In this document: one piece after another, positions 1 through 6,872 of the stretch
Layout of the letters: every line of letters starts with the position of its first letter
Position numbering within the stretch: the first letter of the stretch is position 1
DNA from: CAZVCG01 sp964649675
GTDB lineage: Bacteria > Pseudomonadota > Alphaproteobacteria > UBA9219
Direction: 5' to 3'
Assembly (NCBI GenBank): GCA_964649675.1
Contig: CAZYPX010000015.1
Coordinates: forward strand, 1-26,299
Length of the DNA stretch: 26,299 nt
The notes under the pieces: generated by a model
Database searches by the model: none
Told to the model about the DNA's origin: nothing
What the model saw: the letters and a program-made list of their open reading frames with translations, nothing else
Position numbers and translations under genes: made by a program

Positions 1-2
1 CC

Positions 3-1319
3 ATGCCCTTGAACCTGACGATCGTGGACGGTTCGCGCGCCATGGAATTCCGGCATGAACTTTCCTATCTCCCTGCTCCTGTTCCCGCGACCGAAACGGC
101 TTTATGGGTTTTCGTCCTCCTCGCCCTCCTCGGCGGCTTCATTTTGAACCTTACGCCCTGCGTTCTACCGGTTCTTTCCCTTAAAATCCTCAGCGTGATA
201 AAGCACGGAGGCTCGGAATACCCGTTGATACGCCGCTCCTTCATAACCACGGCCGCAGGCGTGATTTTTTCGTTCTGGGTTCTGGCCACCCTTACCATAG
301 GCATGAAAATGGGCGGAAAAGCCGTGGGATGGGGGATACAATTCCAGCAACCCGTCTTTCTCGTCTTTATCGCTCTTTTGCTGACGTTGTTCGCGGCGAA
401 TTTGTGGGGATTTTTCGAGATCGGCCTGCCACGCTTTTTGGCCGATCGACTTGACGCCCATCGTCACCCCAAGATTGCCGGAGATTTCTTCACGGGAGCC
501 TTTGCAACGCTTCTCGCGACTCCCTGCACCGCGCCTTTTCTCGGAACGGCGGTAGGCTTTGCCTTAACGAAAGGGCCACGGGAAATCACCGTAATTTTCA
601 CGGCGCTTGGCTTGGGAATGGCGTTGCCCTATCTGGCCGTCGCGGCCTGGCCCAAGATCGCGACCCTGATGCCCAAGCCTGGAGCATGGATGCTCGTTTT
701 AAAGAAAATTTTGGGCTGCATGCTGGCCCTTACGGCGCTATGGGTCGTTTATATCCTTGCTTCCGGCATAGCTCCGGCAGGAGCCATGGCCGTAGGCGCC
801 TGCCTTCTGGGCGTGCTCGCGGCGCTAAAAGCGCGGGCATCGCGCGCATCATCCACGTTGTACCGCGTGACCTTAAGCGCTTTTATCGCGCTGGCTTTTG
901 TCATCGCTATCAATACGCATGCGCCCGCGATCTCGCCGTCGCATGACGCGGCTTCGCCATGGCAAGATTTCGACGAAGCAGCTCTTGAGGATTATGTAAG
1001 GCAAGGGAAGGCCGTGTTTGTGGACATCACGGCCGATTGGTGCGTCAACTGCAAAGCCAACAAGCAATTCACGCTTGCGCGCGAGGACATCAAGGACTGC
1101 CTTTTCAGCAATCCGAACGTCGTCGCCATGCAGGCGGACTGGACGAATCCCAACCCGAAGATTGCCGCGTTTTTAAAAAAGCACGGGCGCTACGGAATCC
1201 CGTTCAACGCCGTCTTCGGACCTGCGGAACCTCAGGGCGTTATATTGCCCGAATTGCTTACTCCGGGCATCGTAAAAGACGGGTTCGGCAAGGCGGCAAT
1301 CAAACCTCATACATGCTAG
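3..1319 (+). CDS. DsbD/ScsB-family protein-disulfide reductase (5' end truncated by window edge)
   Basis: Inner-membrane thiol-disulfide reductase that passes electrons from cytoplasmic thioredoxin through a membrane domain to a thioredoxin-like domain on the periplasmic side. About eight hydrophobic segments occupy visible residues 33-310. The two intramembrane redox cysteines sit in LNLTPCVLP (C53) and ATPCTAPF (C175), the arrangement typical of the DsbD/CcdA core. The C-terminal thioredoxin-like domain carries WCVNCK (C347, C350). The first visible residues read like the end of the periplasmic N-terminal domain of ScsB-type proteins, and the frame is open to the window edge. I therefore infer that the gene starts upstream and that the ATG at base 3 is internal. 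The small cysteine-rich gene follows after 9 bases and is probably co-transcribed. DsbD proper and ScsB cannot be separated without the missing N-terminus. Confidence 0.88.
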   Translation: MPLNLTIVDGSRAMEFRHELSYLPAPVPATETALWVFVLLALLGGFILNLTPCVLPVLSLKILSVIKHGGSEYPLIRRSFITTAAGVIFSFWVLATLTIGMKMGGKAVGWGIQFQQPVFLVFIALLLTLFAANLWGFFEIGLPRFLADRLDAHRHPKIAGDFFTGAFATLLATPCTAPFLGTAVGFALTKGPREITVIFTALGLGMALPYLAVAAWPKIATLMPKPGAWMLVLKKILGCMLALTALWVVYILASGIAPAGAMAVGACLLGVLAALKARASRASSTLYRVTLSAFIALAFVIAINTHAPAISPSHDAASPWQDFDEAALEDYVRQGKAVFVDITADWCVNCKANKQFTLAREDIKDCLFSNPNVVAMQADWTNPNPKIAAFLKKHGRYGIPFNAVFGPAEPQGVILPELLTPGIVKDGFGKAAIKPHTC

Positions 1320-1328
1320 GATAAGGTC

Positions 1329-1661
1329 ATGTTGCGCGCTTTCAGAACGGTTTTACTGGTTTTCTTATTCATGGTTCCAGCTCATGCCGAAGAGGACAAA
1401 ACCAGGCTCAATGCGCGCATTGAAAAAGCCAATTACTGCGTGACAAGGGACGATTGCGTTTACGCAGGCCTAGAATGCCCCTTTGCGTGCGTGCCTTACG
1501 TGAACAAAAACGAAGCCGAAGAACTGCGCAAGGCTGCGCATGAACACGCGAAGAAATACGGCTTTTGCGATCAGAATTGCGCTCCCCTTTCTCCCCCCGA
1601 TTGCGTAAACGGGCGTTGCGCGCCGGGCAAAGGGGAATGGACCAAGCCACACACCGAGTAG
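1329..1661 (+). CDS. Small secreted eight-cysteine protein
   Basis: A 110-residue protein with a signal peptide (hydrophobic run about residues 6-16, cleavage likely after PAHA at about 20) and eight cysteines in the mature part, in the patterns YCVTRDDC, ECPFAC, CDQNC and CVNGRC. The even number and regular pairing suggest an exported, disulfide-bonded domain. It recalls eight-cysteine-cluster secreted proteins, but I cannot assign a named family with certainty. It starts 9 bases after the DsbD/ScsB-like gene, with an AGGATAAGG ribosome binding site overlapping that gene's stop, so translation is probably coupled. This suggests, without proof, that it is a client or partner of the reductase. 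No catalytic motif is visible. Confidence 0.75.
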   Translation: MLRAFRTVLLVFLFMVPAHAEEDKTRLNARIEKANYCVTRDDCVYAGLECPFACVPYVNKNEAEELRKAAHEHAKKYGFCDQNCAPLSPPDCVNGRCAPGKGEWTKPHTE

Positions 1662-1667
1662 AGCTAT

Positions 1668-1687
1668 AGGCTAAAGCCTTTGTTTCC
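1668..1687 (+). terminator. Weak candidate terminator after the disulfide reductase operon
   Basis: A five-base inverted repeat, AGGCT-AA-AGCCT (effectively a GGC stem with a TAAA loop), is followed by TTGTTTCC, a few bases after the stop of the cysteine-rich gene. The stem is short and the T-tract is interrupted, so this is only a possible Rho-independent terminator. Confidence 0.3.
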
Positions 1688-1783
1688 TCGGCGCCATCGG
1701 CGATACAGGCATTATTCTTGCCACAAACCCCCGTTAGATTTACACTTAAAAACGTGCCTCACTCATGCGAACGGGAGGGTGCC

Positions 1784-2284
1784 ATGACAATCACCATTGG
1801 AAGCAGAATTCCGTCTGTTGTTCTTCGCGAATATACAGCCGAAGGCCTTCAAAGCTTGGATACCGAAAACGTCTTTCGCGGCAAAAACGTCATTTTGTTC
1901 GGGGTTCCGGGAGCCTTCACCCCGACATGCTCGGATCGTCATCTGCCAAGTTATGTCAACAAGCTAGATGAGTTTAAGGATATGGGCGTCGACGTGGCTT
2001 GCATGGCCGTCAACGATCCGTTTGTTATGAGCGCATGGGCGACGACGTATCATGCGAAGGACGTAAAAATGTTGCCCGACGGCAACGGCGACTTGACCCG
2101 AGCTCTCGGCCTTGAAATGGACGCAAGCTCGAATTGCCTTGGCATGCGCTGCCATCGCTTCGCCCTTTATGCGGAAGACGGCGTCGTCAAGTATCTCGCC
2201 GTCGAAGAACCTAGAGCCTTTGACGTATCAAGCGGCGACGCCATGCTGGCCAAATTGCGCAATATGCAAAAGGCAGCCGCCTAA
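1784..2284 (+). CDS. Peroxiredoxin, Prx5 type (AhpC/TSA superfamily)
   Basis: A 166-residue thiol peroxidase that reduces hydrogen and alkyl peroxides in the cytoplasm. The peroxidatic cysteine is C49 in GAFTPTCSDRHLP, the Prx5 signature (Thr at 46). Further cysteines occur at 73, 118 and 123; one could be a resolving cysteine, or reduction may use glutathione/glutaredoxin as in many bacterial Prx5 enzymes. The frame is open from 1718, but I chose the ATG at 1784 because GGGAGGG lies a few bases upstream and the protein then starts at the usual family position (MTITIGSRIP). It converges with the unknown gene ending at 2311. In many alphaproteobacteria a peroxiredoxin lies beside rnhA (recalled, not checked); here two unrecognised genes separate them. 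Confidence 0.92.
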   Translation: MTITIGSRIPSVVLREYTAEGLQSLDTENVFRGKNVILFGVPGAFTPTCSDRHLPSYVNKLDEFKDMGVDVACMAVNDPFVMSAWATTYHAKDVKMLPDGNGDLTRALGLEMDASSNCLGMRCHRFALYAEDGVVKYLAVEEPRAFDVSSGDAMLAKLRNMQKAAA

Positions 2285-2310
2285 CCTTTAACCGGCCCTT
2301 ATGCCGTTGT

Positions 2311-3588
2311 TCAGGCTAAATCGAAGCGCCTGACCATGGTGCGGGCGAGAATTGCGTGTTCTCTGTCTTTATACTGGCCATCTTTGGCGTTGGAGTTTTT
2401 GTCTGCCAGGCCAGCAAAATATGATCTTGCTGACCTCAAAAGGCGCCGCGTTTGATATTTCGTGCTTAACAATACGTTCGCAGCACTATACGTCAAATTG
2501 ACCAATTTGCCTGCAGAGGTTCTCGCCCAGATGCGTGACACCCCATCCGTGTGCATGGAGTAAGAGTACGGAACTCCGGCCGTTACCGTATTAGGTGACG
2601 GAGTAACAAGCTTTACTGAGCCGCCAGTGTTCGTCATGTCAAGAAACGAGACCATTTTATTTGCGGCCCTATAAAAAGCCATTCGGAATGTCCCGTCGGG
2701 CTTGCGAGCAAAACCGAAAGGCATCTCGCCGTTTTTGAGTTCCCAATTCACGAAACTCTCAGAAAGAAGACTGTTGCCGTTGGCGCTCATTTTCCACATG
2801 CGGGGAAATTTCCAGTAATTATCATACTGCGCTATGGTCAATGTTCCGTCCTTGGGATCCATGGATATGCCAAACGGCAAATGATTATCCGCAATATCGT
2901 GAACGATCGGGGGAGACGAGAGATTCGTTAAGTTCTGCAAGTAAATTTGTTGCAGCTTTGTTTGGTGATACAAGGCCCAACGCGGCACGCCGTTTGCGTC
3001 CGCTGCTATACCTATCGCTTTGGTGCCAGTTAATTGCTTAAGAGCCGTCGATTTGACGATCCTGCCATTGTCATCCATCACGACGATGGATGGAACGTTA
3101 TTCATAATGGCCAATGTCTTGCAGTAAGATAGTTTGTCGTAGTCAACCGCTGGCGGTGGTGGCGGAGGTGGTGGAGGAGGAGGTGGTGGTGGAACCACTG
3201 GTTGTTTATATTCTGCGCATACATCTTTGTTGCATTGAAAAATAATGCTTTGACTATAGTCTGAATAAACTCCCTTATTATCTAATGCCCGAAGGGCGGC
3301 TTCGTAAACAGGCCCGTTCAGAAGGCCGTTCACTGTGGTGGTCGTAACATTACCGACGTTCACATCTCCTGAAGGCTTTTGTCCTTGAACGTGTAAGCGC
3401 AGATGATAAGAGACGGGCCTAATGTTATACGGGTTAGGGCTAGGCGGCTGTGAGGCTTCCCAAGAAATTGTTACTTTAGCGGCTTTTACTTCATCAGCCG
3501 CAATCGCAAGAATTGGCACAACCGTCAACGCCGCAGCCAGCTTACGAAACATTTTTACCAATAAACTATTTGTTTTTTTATCATCCAT
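2311..3588 (-). CDS. Unrecognised secreted protein: FN3-like domain, polyproline linker, propeller-like repeats
   Basis: I do not recognise this family. With the start at 3588 (MDDKKTNSLL) it is 425 residues. I prefer that ATG to the one at 3612 because GGAGA lies 8 bases upstream of it. Order of parts: an export signal (about residues 16-36); a beta-rich region with WEAS, YHLRLHV and YEAALRALDNKGVYSDYS, which reads like a fibronectin type III domain (about 38-117); 14 consecutive prolines (133-146); then about four repeats spaced roughly 50 residues apart with a GI/GF...DG...aromatic pattern, suggestive of propeller blades. The C-terminal tail is basic. Cysteines flank the linker. The gene follows the 534-residue gene after a few tens of bases on the same strand, so they probably form an operon. 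Likely role is extracytoplasmic binding; function unknown. Confidence 0.75.
   Translation of the reverse strand: MDDKKTNSLLVKMFRKLAAALTVVPILAIAADEVKAAKVTISWEASQPPSPNPYNIRPVSYHLRLHVQGQKPSGDVNVGNVTTTTVNGLLNGPVYEAALRALDNKGVYSDYSQSIIFQCNKDVCAEYKQPVVPPPPPPPPPPPPPPAVDYDKLSYCKTLAIMNNVPSIVVMDDNGRIVKSTALKQLTGTKAIGIAADANGVPRWALYHQTKLQQIYLQNLTNLSSPPIVHDIADNHLPFGISMDPKDGTLTIAQYDNYWKFPRMWKMSANGNSLLSESFVNWELKNGEMPFGFARKPDGTFRMAFYRAANKMVSFLDMTNTGGSVKLVTPSPNTVTAGVPYSYSMHTDGVSRIWARTSAGKLVNLTYSAANVLLSTKYQTRRLLRSARSYFAGLADKNSNAKDGQYKDREHAILARTMVRRFDLA
3151..3192 (-). repeat. Polyproline tract (14 proline codons)
   Basis: Fourteen consecutive proline codons (CCA, CCT and CCG mixed) within the secreted FN3-like protein. 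On the plus strand this appears as a GGT/GGA/GGC-rich stretch. Mixed codons argue for selection on the protein rather than a pure slipped-strand repeat. Runs of proline normally need elongation factor P for efficient translation. Confidence 0.9.
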
Positions 3589-3618
3589 AACTTTATCTCC
3601 ATTTAACATCATGAAATA

Positions 3619-5223
3619 TTAAAGTACAAATTCTTTCACATTATTAAGTCTTTTTGTATAACCAGTTCTTTGGCTGGGATTCAGCCCATAACGATGCGGA
3701 CGCTCTTTTATATAGCGCGCATCGCCTAAAATTTGCCGTGCTGTTCTTTTGGTTTGTTCCGAAACATCACGATATAAAATGCCGCTTCTTTCAATATATT
3801 CTGCGGCGTTGAGCGCCAAAGCAGCGCCTTTGGCTCGCATGTCGGCTCCCAGCTTTCCGTGTTTCCCGTTCATGGCACGAAACGAGATTTCCTTAATAAG
3901 CGACAATACTTTGGCTTCTTCGCCATTGTGTTGGGCTGTTGCGTTAAGTTCTTTTTTCATATCCCGAGAAAGGCCGGCATAAATACCTTCGTCTCTAAGG
4001 CTGTTCAGCCATATATCTAAAAGCGCCGCCGGTTCAGTCTGTGAAGCCGATGGCGCAATCTCCTCAGGAGCGGCATCGCTATAGTGACTATATTCATGCG
4101 TTTGCGTCTCGACACTAAGGCTATCGGATTCTGTATGTTCCGTCACATGAACAGCTTTTTCTTCTTTTGTTGCCTCCGGTTCGACGAGCGTAACCACAGC
4201 TTCGCTGTCTGACGGCTTATCTGCCCCCTTTTCTTGTGGTTCTGGAAATAAGGGCTCATCGCTTTCGATATAAATCTCGTGATGCGTCTGATTGCCTTCA
4301 CGATCTGGGGTGCCTTGTATGGATAGGATTTGGATTGTTTTCTTAATGAACGGGATAGATGTTCGGAAAGTTTCTTGTCCAGTCTTTGCCACATAGCCCA
4401 CCTCCTTGGCAACGAGCCCCTGACTGTCTATGTCGTTCAGAGGTTTCGCCTGTCCTGTAACCAAGGATGCCGCGAAAACAAATGCCGCGACTCCGGCGAT
4501 GGCCAGTTCTTTATATGCTCCCTGCACAATCATCGATAAACGGGGACGACGCTTCAAGCATTCTTGAAGCCGATCACCGGCCCATTCTGTTTTTTCCCGC
4601 ACGACCTCTTGAGCCGCGCGCATGAAACCCCGCATCAGATTCAATCTGGTGTTATGATCCGATGGTTCGAGCGACGCATAATGAACGCACCTGTCCACGA
4701 AGGACAAAGACGCTAAATCTCGCTTATTTCTAGACCTGTAATATACCGGCCAATATGCATCCTTTAGCGCTTTGACAACCGGCGCCAGCTTGCGGCTCTC
4801 CTCTTCTTTTTTAGAGCTCATCGCGCCAATGACTTTTTGGATATTAAGAGCTACGTCGTTAAGTATTACGTGCTCCATTTGCGCGCTTTTACGCATCGTG
4901 CGTTCCGACGTTTCCACCTTGGCGCACTCAACTATTGAGCCGACAAGCTCATCGAATACAGGCTTTGCATTACGTGGGATCGCGATGTTGTGCTCTTTGA
5001 ACGCATTGTCGATGCGCGCGCCGATGAGATACATCAAGTCTTTGGGAGACCCGTTAAGGCCCTCTTCCAGTTTTTTTTCTATATCCTGACTGATCTCGGT
5101 TTGGCGAGCGATGTCTTTAGCAACAAGAAGCTTTCGCTCCTCTTCCGTAAGCTGTGCGGAGCTGTAGTCCGTGGCCCATTTTCTTGGGGCAGCTGGGTGA
5201 CTGTCGCCACCTCGAGCGTTCAT
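3619..5223 (-). CDS. Unrecognised single-pass membrane protein with acidic linker
   Basis: I do not recognise this 534-residue protein. There is no N-terminal signal peptide. Residues 1-235 are mostly charged and helical, with DIEKKLEEGL and a basic patch CLKRRPRLS just before one clear hydrophobic segment (about 239-257). Then come about 60 residues of mixed sequence, a strongly acidic low-complexity stretch (about 318-400, rich in E, D, S, T) and a basic helical C-terminal part (about 400-534). The basic residues before the segment predict N-terminus inside, so the acidic linker and C-terminal domain would be periplasmic. The ATG at 5223 has GGTGGA a few bases upstream. The downstream secreted gene is close on the same strand. 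The block is more A+T-rich than its neighbours, and no enzyme motif is visible. Confidence 0.72.
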   Translation of the reverse strand: MNARGGDSHPAAPRKWATDYSSAQLTEEERKLLVAKDIARQTEISQDIEKKLEEGLNGSPKDLMYLIGARIDNAFKEHNIAIPRNAKPVFDELVGSIVECAKVETSERTMRKSAQMEHVILNDVALNIQKVIGAMSSKKEEESRKLAPVVKALKDAYWPVYYRSRNKRDLASLSFVDRCVHYASLEPSDHNTRLNLMRGFMRAAQEVVREKTEWAGDRLQECLKRRPRLSMIVQGAYKELAIAGVAAFVFAASLVTGQAKPLNDIDSQGLVAKEVGYVAKTGQETFRTSIPFIKKTIQILSIQGTPDREGNQTHHEIYIESDEPLFPEPQEKGADKPSDSEAVVTLVEPEATKEEKAVHVTEHTESDSLSVETQTHEYSHYSDAAPEEIAPSASQTEPAALLDIWLNSLRDEGIYAGLSRDMKKELNATAQHNGEEAKVLSLIKEISFRAMNGKHGKLGADMRAKGAALALNAAEYIERSGILYRDVSEQTKRTARQILGDARYIKERPHRYGLNPSQRTGYTKRLNNVKEFVL

Positions 5224-5371
5224 AGCAATCCACCGTAAAATATTTGTTGCTGTTATATATTCTTAATATGAGCGTAATATTTGCACGCTTTTAAACATCG
5301 CGCAATACTTTCAAGAGGTCATTTTTATGGTTAATTTGTCGAGAAAAATATAGGGCGCTTCGCTTAACGCA
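5224..5371 (-). promoter_or_regulatory. A+T-rich gap upstream of the unknown two-gene block
   Basis: A gap of 148 bases between rnhA and the unknown membrane gene on the minus strand, distinctly A+T-rich with ATATATAAC-like and TTGAAA elements in minus-strand reading. No -35/-10 pair has ideal spacing, but this is the natural place for a promoter serving the two unknown genes. No terminator hairpin for rnhA is obvious. Confidence 0.35.
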
Positions 5372-5809
5372 TTAGTTTATCGCAGCGCGAGCAAGCCTAT
5401 CAACGCGTTCGTTGTCAGGATGCCCGTTGTGCCCCCGCACCCAGTGATATTCTACCTGATGACGCATGGCGGCGGCTTCAAGGCGTTGCCATAGATCGAC
5501 GTTCTTAACGGGCTTTTTATCGGCGGTTTTCCAGCCGTTCTTTTTCCACTTCGGCAGCCATTGCGTGATGCCGTTTTTCACGTATTCGCTGTCGGTCGTC
5601 AAACGGACGCGCGAAGGCTGCTTGAGCGCTTCCAGCGCCATGATCACCGCCATCATTTCCATGCGATTGTTGGTCGTGGGGTTTTCGCCGCCTGACAGCT
5701 CTTTTTCGACTCCCTTATAACGCAAGAGCACCCCCCAACCGCCCGGCCCCGGGTTTCCGCTGCACGCGCCGTCGGTGAAAATTTCGATTATGTCGCCTTT
5801 TATAGTCAT
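5372..5809 (-). CDS. rnhA: Ribonuclease HI
   Basis: A 145-residue endonuclease that cuts the RNA strand of RNA-DNA hybrids, removing R-loops and primer remnants. All four acidic metal-binding residues are present: D13 (FTDGACSGNPGPGG), E51 (NNRMEM), D73 (TTDSEYV) and D137 (DNERVD). The substrate-handling stretch WLPKWKKNGWK (basic protrusion) and the catalytic-loop histidine HNGH are also visible. Length and ends match the bacterial type 1 family. It is divergent from the GT9 gene with about 100 bases between starts, and the ribosome binding site is weak. Confidence 0.97.
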   Translation of the reverse strand: MTIKGDIIEIFTDGACSGNPGPGGWGVLLRYKGVEKELSGGENPTTNNRMEMMAVIMALEALKQPSRVRLTTDSEYVKNGITQWLPKWKKNGWKTADKKPVKNVDLWQRLEAAAMRHQVEYHWVRGHNGHPDNERVDRLARAAIN

Positions 5810-5909
5810 GCGACGGATTTAAAGGGTTTTCGGCAAACTTCAAATACTCTTTTTGTGCCGGTTCTGTTACATCTCATATTATCTCGCGATTCCTAAAAGA
5901 ATGCACTTT

Positions 5910-6860
5910 ATGAACATTCTCTTCATCACCTCGAACCGCGTCGGCGACGCCGTGTTGACCACGGGCCTTTTGGCTTGGCTTGAGGCGCGTTATACGGACG
6001 CGCGATTCACGATTGCCTGCGGTCCTGTAGCGAAGGACCTGTTTCGCGCCGTGCCAAGGCTGGATCGCGTGATCGTCTTAAAAAAGAAAAAGTGGAACGG
6101 GCATTGGCTGGAGTTATGGCGCCTGTGCTCAGGCGCACGCTGGGATCTCATCGTCGATATGCGAAACAGCGTCGTATCGCGCTTGCTGCGCACCAAGCGG
6201 CGCGCCTACCCCCCCGCGCATTATACGGGACGGCACAAGGTGATCGACAATGCGGCGGCTCTGGGTGTCGATCCGCCCCCGCCTCCCTTTATCTGGACGG
6301 ACAAGAGGGCGGAAAAGGAAGCGGAGCGTCTAGTGCCGGAAGCTCGCATGGTTCTTGCCCTTGGCCCATCGGCAAATTGGCCCGCCAAGCAATGGCCTGC
6401 GGAAAAATATGCGCGGCTTGGTCGTTTGCTGACCTCGCGCGAAGGCCCTATGCCCGCCACAAAAATTCTGATCGTCGCCGCGCCGCATGAACGCGAACAG
6501 ATCAAGGCCATGTTTGAAGGGTTGCCTTCGTCGCAAATCATTGACGCCATCGGGCATGACTTGCTGACCGTCGCCGCTTGTTTACGGCGTTGCCGCCTTT
6601 TCGTCGGTAATGACTCGGGCTTGATGCACATCGCCGCCGCTATGCGCGTGCCCACGCTGGGCTTGTTCGGGCCTGGATATCCGGCCATCTATGGGCCGTG
6701 GGGCGACCACACGGCCTATGTCCGTACGCCGGAGAAAGCCGAAGAGCTTTTGGCGCGCATCGATAAGACTGCAAACAACACGCCGAACCTTATGCAAAGC
6801 CTGACCTTAGAAGCCGCCTATCAGGCCGCGACAGGGCTTTTGAACACAAACGAGGCGTAA
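5910..6860 (+). CDS. Glycosyltransferase family 9 (heptosyltransferase-like)
   Basis: A 316-residue GT-B glycosyltransferase of the ADP-heptose:LPS heptosyltransferase family, expected on the cytoplasmic face of the inner membrane adding a sugar to the LPS core. The N-terminus MNILFITSNRVGDAVLTTGLL is the family opening (the conserved GDAVLT loop), and the C-terminal half has GNDSGLMHIAAAM followed by PTLGLFGP, the nucleotide-sugar binding signature. The ATG at 5910 is chosen because the conserved first strand begins there; the frame is open from 5853. It converges with the penicillin-binding protein gene with a 12-base gap. Whether the donor is heptose cannot be told, but a GmhB-like phosphatase and LptD lie nearby. 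Confidence 0.88.
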   Translation: MNILFITSNRVGDAVLTTGLLAWLEARYTDARFTIACGPVAKDLFRAVPRLDRVIVLKKKKWNGHWLELWRLCSGARWDLIVDMRNSVVSRLLRTKRRAYPPAHYTGRHKVIDNAAALGVDPPPPPFIWTDKRAEKEAERLVPEARMVLALGPSANWPAKQWPAEKYARLGRLLTSREGPMPATKILIVAAPHEREQIKAMFEGLPSSQIIDAIGHDLLTVAACLRRCRLFVGNDSGLMHIAAAMRVPTLGLFGPGYPAIYGPWGDHTAYVRTPEKAEELLARIDKTANNTPNLMQSLTLEAAYQAATGLLNTNEA

Positions 6861-6872
6861 GCTTTCCGCTCC

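Noticed and set aside
3151..3192. GGT/GGA-rich tract as a DNA repeat array or CRISPR-like element
   Set aside because: It is simply 14 proline codons on the minus strand, with no spacer-repeat structure.
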